Shown: piece by piece, positions 52,988-64,000 of the stretch | Numbering within the stretch: position 1 is the first letter of the stretch | How the letters are laid out: each line of letters opens with the position of its first letter | Origin: Euborellia annulipes | Lineage: Eukaryota; Arthropoda; Insecta; Dermaptera; Anisolabididae | NCBI GenBank assembly: GCA_023213315.1 | Contig: JAKCPI010005083.1 | Location: 1-64,000, forward strand | Reading direction: 5' to 3' | DNA: 64,000 nucleotides | Notes under the pieces: model-generated | Told to the model about the DNA's origin: nothing | Databases searched by the model: none | Seen by the model: only the letters and a program-made list of their open reading frames with translations | Made by a program: the position numbers and the translations under genes

Positions 52988-55900
52988 CAAATTAAACAGC
53001 CATTTTCTCCATCGTCATTATAAATATTGTTTTTATACGAATTCATTTAATGAATTGCCCAGTTATGGAGACGCAAAATACAAAGATCCCAATTTAAGAA
53101 AAAAATATGTAAAGTAAATGGGGAAATGCAATATGATAAAGGGAGAGAAGAAAATTTACTTGTAAAAATATTAATACTTATATTCTGTTTAAAAAGCATT
53201 TACATGGAAGAAAATAATCATTTTTATTAAATATATAAATTTACTTATAAAATAAGAAATTAGTACACTAAAAAAATTATATTTCAATGGTTTAGGCCTA
53301 TTAATTCATAATATGTTAGAGAAACCGATTAGTCGACCTTATAATGATGTTGCTGGTTGTCTTCTTGCAAGGAGTTTTCCTACACTAATGAGAGAGAGAA
53401 TTCTCGCCAGGGAGTGGGGGGATGGTCTTTTATAACATTTTTCCAGACCGTAATCCCCCATTCCCGTGGGAACAGTCATACACATGGAAAGATTGACGCT
53501 AGATTTGCACTTTTCTGTGGGAATCTTTGCATGTGTTTCTTGATCAAGCCAGATATCACATTTTACTTTTCGAATCTATTTTAATATAGAATTTTGTTTT
53601 TCAAATTTTGTATCTCTCTCTCACCCTTTTTCCATTTTTGACTTAACAACAACAACAATGGTGAGGAGGGAAAAAGAGGAAATTTTATAAAAATCCATTA
53701 CAAGAGATGGCCATTGATCTCAAGGTTATTTATTAAAGTCACTTCGACGAGAAATAAAACATTAAAAAAAATCGCCGTCTATTCATACTAGTTGTAAAAG
53801 AAGTAAAAATTGGGGGGAGGAAATTTTTTCCCCCCCAATCATCCTCCTCTTTTATGGATTTATTTTCCCCCCGGTTGGGGGTGGGGTTTGGGGGGGGGGC
53901 CTTTTTTCCCAATTATGGGGGGGGTTCCTCCCCGGCCCTACAATTATTTTAATTTAAAATAAAAATAAATGACCCCTCCCAATAAATTAATAAAAATAAA
54001 ATTTTATTTTTTTTTTGATTGGCTGGGGGGGAGGAAAGAAAGTGTGTGTGTGTGTGTGGGTGGGAGGGAAAGGAAAGATAAAAAAAAAAAAAAAAAAAAA
54101 AAAGTATTAAAATCGACAAGTTTTCTTGGTGACGTAACGTCATTACGCAATTCAAATTTGCTGCTTGTTTCTCTCTTCCAACTTTTGTAATACTTCTCTA
54201 TTGTGGGTAAAGAAGTTTCACTTCAAAACAATTTTTATTTAAACGTAAAGAAAGGCACACTAATCGTCTAATCAAAGAATCAAAACTAAATTTAAGATTC
54301 TTTAAAAGAAAAAAACAAAAACGAAGTGGAATTGAGATTCAGACCGAAAAGGAGAGTATGATTGGCGTAACGAGGGAGTGGTTTAAGAGGCAATTAGGTT
54401 ATTCATATAAATACTTTGACAAATACATTATTGTTGTAGGCTATATACAGATGAGGTTAACCATTTGGTAAAATTTAAAAAAAATGTGTGTCATTATTGG
54501 GTGGTAAGTTAGACTGTGGAGGTAGCGGGCAAAAAAAACATCAGGAAATGTATTATTAATTTAATTACAAATTGTAAGGAACCAATAAGAAAAGAGACAT
54601 CACTATTGAAATTTTTTATTTAGTGTGTGTCTAACAATCTTTTTTTTTTTAAGATTCAAATTATGACCTCTAGTTGACCAGAATAAAATTGCATGTTTGG
54701 CAAAACGTTGTTCGTTGCTTGTACGTTTATCATTATCTCAAAAATAAATCTCATTTGTGGAGGAATTCAATTTTATCAATCTATAAAAAATTTCGATTGG
54801 AAAGGAATTATATACAATTCATTCGATAGTCAGAAAATTCATTCATTTATTAATAAATTATTATTATAATACATGTATGTATGTCAAAGTGGATGCCTTG
54901 AATTTTTATCTTGATGATTTAGATTGATAGCGCCTTAGGCATCCAGAGGGGAGTAGGAGGCAAAGAGATAAAATAATAATTTCTATAAGAAATCAGGAGA
55001 TTGTAATTAATTGTCGAAGTTTGCTCCTTATCAAAATACGAGATTCTTTATGAAAATTTAATAAAAAAATAATAATGGCTCATGTTTATGAGATCTGATT
55101 ATGGTCTCTCAGATAGACCGAAACTGAAACTGCATATTAATAAAAATCCTGAAAATAGGAAAAATATGATTTTTTATTAAAATTTGCATGAAGAACCAGC
55201 AAATTTTGATAAGGAGTAAACTTCCACAATTAAGTTTATAATTTCTATTAAGAAAATTTATTTTAATGTTTGAGATACAAATTTAGAGGCGACTCCTAAT
55301 CCCCCCCCTCCCCCCCCCCTTAAAGCAAAAGTTTTTCTATTTGAATGGATATAATGCAAAGTGGCACTAGATTCAAAGGAGAAATAAAAAAATTTCATTT
55401 GCTAGCGTTTCATAGGTAGGCTATATCAGAGACAAAAAGAGAGATATAAAATTTGAATAAGTTTTCAGTCATAAGTATAAATGGACGATGTTATGTATAA
55501 AGGAATCAAGCGCCATTATGATTGAAATTGAGATAAGATCGCCATCTTGTAGGGAAAAATAAAAACTACCTCTTTATTTAAAATACAACATTATTACTCA
55601 GTGCACTTTTTTTGTATAAAATAAGAAAAAAGTCATTGCCATCGGTTTTGTTTACAATTGTGCAAATAAAATGCCTCTTATCTCAGATTTAGGTTAATGG
55701 CGCTTGGTTCCTTCATGCATCACATCGTCCAAATGTGAGATGACTTGAAAGAAGTTTTACAAAAGAAAAACTCTCTTTCACTCGCCTGGATCAAATCCCA
55801 GAACGAAATTGAATATGTTTCAAACATTTTTTCTCTCATCATGCCGATAAAAGCAAGAACAAGTAGTTAGGTTTACTCTCGAGAGTTCTCCAATTACAAT

Positions 55901-56180
55901 TCACCATCTCAAAAAATATTTTGACCGGCTACTAATTTGATTAAAATCAAAAAAGGCAGTTTTGCTTGAGAGATGGCATACTGAGCGTACGTAATCTTCA
56001 AATTTAGTCACTTTCACAATACGAACTTATTTCGGGGTAATAAAATAAAATAATGTGTTGGGTAGTCTTTGATAGTAAGGAAAAATATTTTTGGTGCTGA
56101 TGAATTGCAATTGAGATACTCTTAGCTTTATAAAAGTATTTGGAGTGGGGATAGTCATATGTCAATTTTAAGTAGAAAAT
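52988..56180. other. No gene recognised
   Basis: Includes G- and C-homopolymer tracts (about 53811-53940, 55301-55319), a GT run near 54043-54059 and poly-A near 54079-54103. AT-rich DNA otherwise. A palindrome half lies near 55100-55130 (gatagaccgaaactgaaac). I see no exon with zinc-ligand spacing. Confidence 0.45.
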
Positions 56181-56455
56181 TCTGGTGTGACTGGCTGCCC
56201 AGCACACAACTTTCTCATACCTCTGATAAGAGAAAGTTGTGTTCTGTGCTTGCCACACCACATTTTTTGTGTCGACATATATTTAGAAATCAGAGATGCA
56301 AAATTTATAAACATAGGAGAAATATGGATTCCGTGGTAACCCAAATTATAAATTATATCTCTTGGGTTTTAATATACTATCGGTAACTAAATAAATCTCA
56401 AGTGTAACAGCACATCACACAACTGACGTTGTGCGCTCTGGGTTTATTCATACCA
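56181..56455 (+). mobile_element. Family A element, left end, rearranged
   Basis: 'tctggtgtgactggctgccc' with the hairpin partner 'tgcttgccacaccaca', then 'tgtgtcgacatatatttaga'. The usual right end is replaced by a second hairpin-like piece ending 'ttcataccaga' near 56455. It lies about 130 bases past the stop of the exon at 56582. Confidence 0.65.
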
Positions 56456-56581
56456 GATTTTTTTATTCAATACTAATTGATTACCACTGCCGAGTATAGC
56501 AACGAAACGTTAAATTTTTTACTTCTCCTTAAACTGCTCACTAAAATATCATAAATAACTAGCGTAGTCTTTTTGTTTGTT

Positions 56582-56901
56582 TCAAAAACGATGCCTATGA
56601 TTAAGATGTGATTGTAAATTAAATTTCCGTTTGCATCGGAAATTGCAATAAGGACAATTAAATTTCGGTTCAACGCCACATTCGTCTCTTAAATGACGAT
56701 TTAAATTATGCTTATGAAAATAACTTTTTCCACATTTTGGACAACTATTGGCGCTATTTAATCTTTTACGTGGAATTATTTGTTTTGTGCAATAAAAATT
56801 ATGTTGAATGAACATTTCTTGCCGAGCAAATTCTTGATTACATTTTCTACATTTGTAGTTAACATTGACGTCGAAGTCGGACACCGGAATCTGGATAAAT
56901 G
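56582..56901 (-). CDS. lola: lola-like alternative terminal exon, three fingers
   Basis: Acceptor aattttttcag; split codon (x-CA) then F-I-Q-I-P-V-S-D-F-D-V-N-V-N. Finger 1 is C2HC: C-R-K-C-N-Q-E-F ... F-I-Q-H-N-F-Y-C. A basic linker with I-P-R-K-R follows. Finger 2 is C2HC: C-P-K-C-G-K-S-Y-F-H-K-H-N-L-N-R-H-L-R-D-E-C-G-V-E-P-K-F. Finger 3 is C2H2: C-P-Y-C-N-F-R-C-K-R-K-F-N-L-Q-S-H ... R-H. Ends R-F-stop. All ligands are intact. It is the zinc-finger exon nearest the expected 5' end of the gene and the last recognised one to the right. Confidence 0.88.
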
Positions 56902-57905
56902 CTGAAAAAATTGAAATTCTTCAGGAGAAAACAACAAAACTATCCGTGGGTGGAAAAAAAAATTGCATGCAGCAAGAATCAAAAAAAAAATTCACAAAGT
57001 GCTTAAGTCAATGATCAAAAAATTTGATGAAGAACTCCCGATTTAGCGTACGTGACGTCAGGTTTGATAATTAATATTTCATATTGATTTTCTTACTGCA
57101 GATTCAACATAACAAAAGAAAGAAACTCATGCTATAGTAGTAACATTTATTTCATTAAGATATTCGTGAAAAAAAAAATTCAAAATTTGATATTCCCTTC
57201 TAGGCATGCTCCATGGGTCAATCATCAAATTGATTCGAAATCAAGAAAATGCTTCTTTTTTTTCTTCTTCTCTTCTTAATTACACAAAAACAATTCATAT
57301 TCAAGTCAAAATAATATAAAAAATACTTTCCCTATATATATTACATAAATAGGTATGAGAAAGTAGAAACGAAAAAGACTAAAGATCAAATAAACGTTAA
57401 ATTATAGAATCAGAGATTTAAATAAAAATCTGTAGGATTGAAGACTATTTTCAATATTTCTTGCCATTAATTGTTAAAAGACGACGTAAGAATAATGAAT
57501 TCTTAAAATTCTCATATTTATAAACAATAACATTTCGATCAACCTTCATCATGACTAAAAAAATCTATTGATAAATAAAGGATATAGTTTGGAAGATAAA
57601 TCCAAAACGTATTTATTAAAATATATATATTTTATGAAATTGTTTATAATTTTCAATATTTTTAAAGAAGAATAATTGAAGACCCCGGTGCAAGAAGTAG
57701 ATAATGAGCACATTTGGTGAAATTGAGTTTTTTTCATAAACATGTAGCCACTTCTGCCCTCTATCGGCCAGTGAAGGTACTTTTAATAAATAGTACAGCC
57801 TAATCTCTCGACTGGCCGAAACCTGAGTTTGAAAAAGGATGCGACTCGCAAACAAAAAAAAAAAAAAAAAAAAAAAAACGTTTAATGAGATTTGCATCTA
57901 AAAAA
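56902..57905. other. No gene recognised
   Basis: AT-rich intronic sequence. A short unpaired element half is at about 57745-57835 (ctatcggccagtgaaggta facing gactggccgaaacctga). Poly-A at 57857-57880. No further zinc-finger exon was found between here and 64000. Confidence 0.45.
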
Positions 57906-58553
57906 TCTGGTGTGACTGGTCGCACAGCACACAACTTTCTCTTACCTTCGGTATTCGAAAGTTGTGTTCTGTGCTTTCACACCAAAGTCCAGTAAAAAAT
58001 AAAAAGAAAAAATGAAATGAATTTTGTATATGAAATACAAGTTTGGGTTCGGCCGAAACTAGATTGAGCGAAATTGGTTTCGGGAACATCTTGTTTCGGT
58101 CGGACCCATCTTATAAATTCATTATTTCTTTTGTTTCATTCATTTCTGCATCCTTTAAAATAACTGAGCAAGAAATGGATAATTCCAACACATATTTCTC
58201 TCTTTTTTATATAAGCTTATTTCTTGTTAAGTTATAAGCCTGAAACGTAAATGTACATTCACACTATATCATCAGTAAAGTACTAGTACTCTTTGGTCGA
58301 TTTTGTTCAAAAGCTTCGTGTCACGTCCCATGGGGGTGTCTAACTTAAATATAAAATTTCAACCTCCAAACTCTTTTCGTTCTTGAGATATTTTGTTGCC
58401 ACAGACATATCATGTCGCGAAAACCACTTTTTTGGATTCAGGGGACCTCATAACGTGTATATTCGTCAAAATCTCGACATAATTTTTGACATGAATCCAA
58501 TACTTTCTCTCTATATATATATATTAACATATATATAGAGGTAAGAGAAAGTA
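57906..58553 (+). mobile_element. Family A element with an internal replacement
   Basis: The left hairpin at 57906-57985 (tctggtgtgactggtcgcac ... gctttcacacca) and the right part at about 58262-58553 (tcagtaaagtactagtactc ... gaggtaagagaaagta) are separated by about 275 unrelated bases. That centre includes 'gttcggccgaaactagattg'. Another insertion or a deletion event explains the centre. Confidence 0.7.
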
Positions 58554-60068
58554 AAAAGGCTAAATGCAAAAAGCAAAAAGTGCAAAAAAGCACTGTCTCT
58601 GATAAAGAAGTTTGTTTTTTTCTTCTTTGGGATCTGGCTGCATAAGGTCCGAAGACAGTGGTCGTATACCACCAAGAGCATCAAGAAGGCGAAGGAACTC
58701 AGAGCGGAGATTCAAACAGATGTCTGTTGACGTTGGAATTTTGGGAAAAATAGCGGCAGTTCCAATCACAGGAGATTTGAGGAAAAAGAAAACTTGTTTG
58801 TCTATAAAAGGATAACTTCCTTATGGCGGAACGATCACCAGCACACGTTTTTGGACAAAACGTTTTTGACTAATCGTGTCTAAAACTGTTTTTTTTTTCT
58901 TTCAATGCTTTTCTATGGGTCAACGCTCACCGAGGAGGCAAAACATAAATGAGCATTCGACATCATTGAACAAAATGTTTTGCCATTGAACGTTTTGCTC
59001 AATCGGTGTGCGTTGGCATTGAGCAAAACGTTTTTGCTCAATTGGTATGCTACGAACAAACAACGAATTTGAAGGAACTTGAAATATACGTATCATATAT
59101 CATTTTCAAAAAATATTTTACTGAAAAGAATAAAATAATAGGAGAGAAGAGTTTGATCTCTCGAATGGCCACAGGTATTCAAAGAGTGTTTTATGTAGTT
59201 TGTCTGTCAATTTATGTTAAATAATATTTTGCTATTTAAATAAATAAATCAAATATTACTATTATTATAAATGAAATATTTTAAAGACGATTATTGTATA
59301 AGCAAAAAATAGACTTTAGATTTCTTTTATGTATTGAGATCAAAAAGGGAAATTGAAATGGGGAATTCAGGTAAGATGGAAAAGAAAGAGCTCTCCAAAA
59401 AATAGGAGGGTGATGGGAACAAAGAGCTTCAAGCTGGTCATATACCAGGTAGAAAGGAGTTGGAGTTGATTATTTCATATCCGTTAAAAAGAAGAGAGCG
59501 GATTGCAATGTAAATCTATTCAAATAGTAAAAAAATATAGAAACATAAAATAGAATTTGCATATTTATAAAAAAGTGAATATTATTTTAATAGTATTCAC
59601 ATTTCTTTTTATTTCATATACAGTGTATATAGAAATTCAAGATTCCTATTACTAATATAATCTATGACCAAAGCAAAAATTTTGCTGGCACGCGAAAGAT
59701 TTCATTTTTATAAAGACTTTACAATTATTCCGTCATGTTATCGTCATACTTAGGACACCTATGATACAGTTTTTTGGCTCCATTAATATATATCCCATGA
59801 TAATATGGTACTGTATATATATATACCAGATCCCTAAGTGAAAACATGGGTCTTTCTTTCTATATAATATCAGAATATTTGAACCAGTTTAAGAAATTAA
59901 GTGTTTCAAAAATCACATTTCTTCTCTCATTAAAGCAGCACTTTCCAAACTGGGAGGCTAAGGGGAGGCGCAAATATTAGCCACAGCGGGCACTTTTTCA
60001 AATGATTGCTAGTTTTATAAATAAAATAATAAATAAGTATAAATATTTTTATATATATTTATGAAATA
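58554..60068. other. No gene recognised
   Basis: The stretch 58610-58790 is less AT-rich and carries short open frames on both strands that I do not recognise. A hAT-like start is visible at about 59937 (cagcactttccaaactggga). From 58860 to 59045 the word 'caaaacgttttt' and relatives recur, perhaps an eroded TIR element. Confidence 0.4.
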
Positions 60069-60310
60069 TGATAAAATCTAATTCAACAAAACAATTACTC
60101 CAGGTAAATGTTTCAAGGGTTTATTAAAATTAAAATCAAATTAACATTTTATTGAAATTAAAATCAGAATCCTGCTGATGATGGCAGCAAATATACAAAA
60201 AGTGTTCAATTTAATTTTAATCCCAATAAAACGTTAAAATGTTAACATGATTTTAAAGCCTTGAAACATATAACCCTAGAGTAATTGTTTTGTTGAATAA
60301 GATTTTATCA
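60069..60310. repeat. Imperfect palindrome
   Basis: 'tgataaaatctaattcaac' pairs with 'gttgaataagattttatca', and 'acaattactcc' with 'ggagtaatt'-like sequence. 'tgctgatgatggcagc' lies near the axis. Confidence 0.75.
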
Positions 60311-60769
60311 AATTTCAGCAATATATAAATATAATATTTAAGCAATGGCAGTATCATGAGTTTGTCATGGGAGTAAGGGCGGAATTTGTTGTCTAGTGAA
60401 GGCAAAAAGGTTCACAGTCTGGTCTGTATGCACCTCAAGAAGTATAAGGTTAAACTTTGACAGATGATTGAAAATATAGCTTATCCAAAACGACTCGAGT
60501 TGAATATAATAATGAGATTCTCTTAAAAAATTTCAATATCTATATACACGGACATATTCAACAGGTATTATAAATGAGAAATATCGCGATTTAAAACCGA
60601 AATGTTAACAAAAATCAAATATTTATTTGCATTTTTATAAAAATTATTATATATTTGAGTCACGAACTCAGAAAAATGGGATTAGCTTTGTAAATAATCT
60701 ATGAAGGGTCGGTGTAATTGTAAAAACAAAGTATTATTAAAATTATTGTATAATTTAATAAACACTTAC

Positions 60770-60960
60770 CAATATGAAGACAAAAATAAGAGAAAGTAAA
60801 AAATAATAATCACTAATAAATAAATTCACTTCACTTTTTTTAATTAACAAAACAAAACATTGCACATATTCAAATGTCACTTGAGTAACAACTACCACGC
60901 CGCCGTGCGAAAAATCCTGAACTAAAACTCATTCGACCGGGAGCATTAATTCTGACAGGT
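60770..60960 (-). promoter_or_regulatory. Candidate non-coding first exon with splice donor
   Basis: On the minus strand, a locally less AT-rich segment ('cgcacggcggcgtggtag' near 60895-60915) lies upstream of a strong donor. That donor reads 'cttcatattg' then 'gtaagtgttt', with the exon's last base at 60770. The frame that would enter the zinc-finger exons meets stops just upstream, so this cannot be a shared coding exon. A 20-codon upstream frame (M-S-F-S-S-G-F-F-A-R-R-R) starts near 60934. It could be a 5' untranslated exon of the same gene or an internal promoter. No Inr/DPE pair is clear. Weak evidence. Confidence 0.3.
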
Positions 60961-62283
60961 AGCAAATAAATACAAAAAATAGAGTTTAGTAAATAATAAA
61001 AAAAAATAAGATATAAATATTTATTTTTTTAATTTAAATATATGTTTTTTTTTTCTGAATGGATTTTTTTTTTATAAATATTAAATCAGTGAAAAATATT
61101 TTAATTATTATATTAATAATTAATATGAAATTTTTTTAATTTTAATTTAAAGTTGTTTGTTGTTAAATGTTTTTTTAAATAATAAAATAAAATTAGGTTT
61201 ATGTCATTTTACATTCTTTGAAGAAGGAAGAAAGTTCTGTAAAAAGTGATTTTAAATACTATAGGCTATTTCACATAATATATTTTCTTTAAAAATAATT
61301 AAGTTAAAATGACTTTGTTATCTTTGATTGACTATTATTAATAATTGATTTGCATAAATTCTTTTTATTAAATGTTAATAATTAATCAAATGTTTTTCAA
61401 TTATTATAAAAAAAAAATGATAATTTATAACAATGGTGTTTATATAATTAAATATTGAAATAAATTCTTTTTTTTAGGCTATGGTGAACATGCCAAAAAT
61501 TATTTTGTACTATTTGAGAGGTGGGATGAAACTTCTAATGAGAAAATAATCACTATTATTTTGGAATTTATATATTCGATGTCAAAAGTTGTATATATAA
61601 AATTATGTTTGTGAACGCCCCCACACGTTTGATCAATTCTATCAAGTCAGAAAAGGAAAATAATTTATTTATCTATAAACTAATCGACCTGAAGGTAAAT
61701 GGATAATTTTCTATTGTAAATTCACTAACATCAATTGTCCAAATGCCTTCTGGTCGGTGAGTAAATAGATACAATATATAAAATATTTGCTTTCTATAAC
61801 TCTGACAGAAGTTAAGAAGTTTCTACTTTACTTTTAAAGAGTACCTTTCATCTGTTCCCCAAAAAAATTGACAATTCTGAATTGAATTACGGAGATATTT
61901 AAAAAAATTGGCACTTCAGACGCGAATAGGGACGGGAAAAATTGTACCGGACACACTATTCCGGATTGATGGCTAATTCTTCTACCATATATTTATTTAA
62001 ATTTTAACTTAATTAAAAAATAGAATATTTTGATCGTTTTTCCATGAAAACATTCATATATATATATAAACATGGGAGATTCTATAAGCAGAGAGAATAT
62101 CAACTAATTATTCCCAGTCAATAAATGATTCGAGCATTTTTATAACTGAAAAAAATAGTAATATTAGAAAAGAAATCGAAGGATTAAAGTTTTGCAAAAA
62201 TTTTTTTTCAATTTGTAATTTAATTTAATTTAATGTAGCATTCTAGTGTCGCTTGTAATCGCACATTTTCTCAAACTTGTGTT
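60961..62283. other. No gene recognised
   Basis: Very AT-rich (long A and T runs, 60965-61480), then mixed sequence. Nothing with coding or transposon character was identified. Confidence 0.45.
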
Positions 62284-62520
62284 ATATTGTGTTAAATGTG
62301 CAGTGAGGGACAATATTAAGTCCCACCCATACGTTTTCTACTTGTGATTATTTCATTGTTTTTAAAAAAATATTATATATTTTTTAATGGAAATTTTCAA
62401 TGATTCAAACCTAGAAAATTTCTAATAAAGATTTTCATTTTCTTTTGTAAAAACGATGAAATAATCACAAGTAGAAAACGCATGGGTGGAACTTAATATT
62501 GACCCTCACTGAACATAATG
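62284..62520. mobile_element. Inverted-repeat MITE, copy 1
   Basis: 'cagtgagggacaatattaag' with 'gtgattatttcattgttttt' at the left mirrors 'aaaacgatgaaataatcac' and 'cttaatattgaccctcactg' at the right. Symmetry extends through most of the element. The core TIR is shared with the next two entries. Confidence 0.82.
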
Positions 62521-62571
62521 ATGAGCAAAGAGCCGTGAAATGCAAAATTAAGAGACCTCTATGCTTTTCCG

Positions 62572-62700
62572 ATGTGATTATTTCATTGTTTTTATTAAAA
62601 AATGATTGAATCCTCTTCTTGATTTAATAAAAAGAGTTTCCATTCAAGATTTTTCATTAAAAAAAAAAACAATTAAATAATCACATGGAAAAAGAGGAAT
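62572..62700. mobile_element. Inverted-repeat MITE, copy 2
   Basis: 'tgtgattatttcattgttttt' style left end with 'cttttccga' before it, and the right end 'aaacaattaaataatcacat' followed by 'ggaaaaag'. Shorter than copy 1 and with a different centre. Confidence 0.78.
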
Positions 62701-63004
62701 GCTTAAAATTGTACCTCACTAAACAAATTATTATTAAATAAATATATAATATCAGAAACATATTGACAATGTTGTTGCTTTGATCAATGAAGAGTGTTTT
62801 GTGATTCAACAATTAATCTTCCCAAACTGCTATTATTTTGTAATAATTCAAAAAATGATATTTCAGTTCTAATAATTTATAGTAAAAGTTGATTCTCTCC
62901 CCTTCGACTGACATTTCCAAGGAATTATATTCTTCTTCTTCAAGGTCTCATACTTGAGAGGTTGTGGTCAAAAAATGGCACGTTTGACTGTTTGTTTTCT
63001 AAGG

Positions 63005-63250
63005 GGCGTTGTAAAATAAAGTCTGGAAATCACTGGTCTAGATATATATATATATGTCATTTTGAAGTTATAAAAGAAAATTCCTCCAGTCTGGTGTGAA
63101 TTAGCATCAGACTGATCGTATAATTACTTCCCTCATTCTTGGTAATCATATCATTTTCGGTCAAGGTCATCGACTGAATTGATGCCAGACTGAACGTCTA
63201 ATAGTTTAGAGTTTCTTAATAGTAAATTTTTACACTTTAGATTGATATTT
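63005..63250. repeat. Short imperfect inverted repeat and hAT-like end
   Basis: 'ctggaaatcactg' near 63023 looks like a hAT right end. 'ccagtctggtgtgaatt' (about 63086) faces 'aattgatgccagact' (about 63178). No gene. Confidence 0.4.
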
Positions 63251-63654
63251 CCATAGTATTATACACACTAAAATATTGACTTTATTTATCTTTGACAAAA
63301 AGTTTATTCACTTCACAAAATCCGCTTATAGTTTATATACCGGTAATTTTAATACCGCCATATATGTTGCTTTGTTTTTTGGGAATAAAGTCAATTAAAA
63401 AGAAAATTTTTCTTCCTCCGTTATTTCCACAGGGAACTTACTGTTACCTACTGTGCACAAGACATGATTTCGGGCCCAGGGAACTTCAAGGTCTTTATAT
63501 TTTATATAGCCATTAAATTTTTTTGAACCCCACATGTATTGAGAGAGGCATTACATACCCCACCAAAATTTTAAAATGTGTTTAATGAAATCCCAAAATT
63601 GTTTGGATTTGGAAGGATGGTGGGGGTAGTAAAGCACGCCAATTCATTTTCTCA

Positions 63655-63846
63655 TGTGATTATTTCATTGTTTTTATAAAATAAGATAGAAATATTTATT
63701 GAAATTCTCTTCTATATTTGAATCATACAATTTTTCAATATTTTTTTTATTAGAGTAACTTTTATGGTTCAAATTTTGAATATAATTTCAATAAATATAA
63801 AAATAAGAAATTTCCATCTTCTTCTATAAAAACAATAAAATAATCA
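63655..63846. mobile_element. Inverted-repeat MITE, copy 3
   Basis: 'tgtgattatttcattgttttt' at the left and 'aaaacaataaaataatca' at the right; inner 'agaaatatttattgaaattc' and 'tttcaataaatataaaaa' also pair. Third member of this family within 1.6 kb. Confidence 0.78.
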
Positions 63847-64000
63847 GTTGAGCAAACTCCTAGGGCAACTGTTTCTCCGCCCTTTCCTAAACAAAAAGTT
63901 TCTCCCCTTCACCCCTTAAAAAATCCTGGGACTGCCACTGGATATTTGGCGCTGTCTTTTTTATTGAGCTTTTAACATCTTTTAAAGACAAATACCCTCT

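Noticed and set aside
53811..53942. A G-quadruplex or GC-rich promoter
   Set aside because: The G and C tracts look like low-complexity sequence without other promoter features; I could not support a function.
58560..58815. A coding exon near 58.6-58.8 kb on either strand
   Set aside because: Both strands have short open frames in a less AT-rich stretch, but neither resembles a known family or is flanked by clear splice sites in the gene's phase.
60770..60810. The common coding exon of lola ending at the donor 60770
   Set aside because: In the phase required by the terminal exons a TGA stop lies about nine codons upstream of the exon's tentative coding end, and there is no BTB sequence.

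Overview
This 64 kb window is AT-rich, repeat-dense arthropod DNA. The conserved coding sequence I can find is, apart from decayed transposase, a long series of short zinc-finger exons, all on the minus strand. Their signature is a C2HC finger ending in R-H-L-x-x-E-C-G-x-E-P-x-F followed directly by a C2H2 finger. This is the signature of the alternative 3' terminal exons of longitudinals lacking (lola), a BTB/zinc-finger transcription factor gene of insects and related arthropods. No BTB or other shared exon is present. On this strand the shared 5' part of the gene should lie to the right of position 64000. The species cannot be fixed from sequence alone. The repeats (tRNA-type SINEs, hAT, mariner, Harbinger and a very common long-palindrome family) suit a pancrustacean, either an insect or a crustacean such as an isopod.

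Every full exon starts immediately after a plausible AG acceptor and is in the same phase: two bases complete a codon whose first base comes from the upstream exon. None needs its own start codon. This is what is expected if one common upstream exon is spliced to any one of them.

Positions 1-25.3 kb hold a local expansion of one exon type: 14 full-length copies (one with a frameshifted last finger), one clear pseudoexon and three fragments, one of them cut by the left window edge. The copies sit in a degenerate tandem unit of about 0.6-2.8 kb that includes intronic and 3' flanking sequence. Between copies the zinc ligands of fingers 2-4 are nearly constant, while the helix residues that usually contact DNA vary widely. 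Finger 1 has lost ligands in most copies.

Positions 25.3-57 kb hold seven more widely spaced exons of other types: a related trio (27.8, 33.0, 35.2 kb), a four-finger exon with the same plan as the array (39.6 kb), a related pair (44.2, 50.3 kb) and a three-finger exon (56.6 kb). The spaces between them are filled by transposons and long inverted repeats.

Positions 57-64 kb contain no recognised coding exon. There is a possible non-coding first exon or promoter near 60.8 kb and a small cluster of TIR elements at the right end. As a whole, the window would give one BTB protein more than twenty alternative DNA-binding ends.
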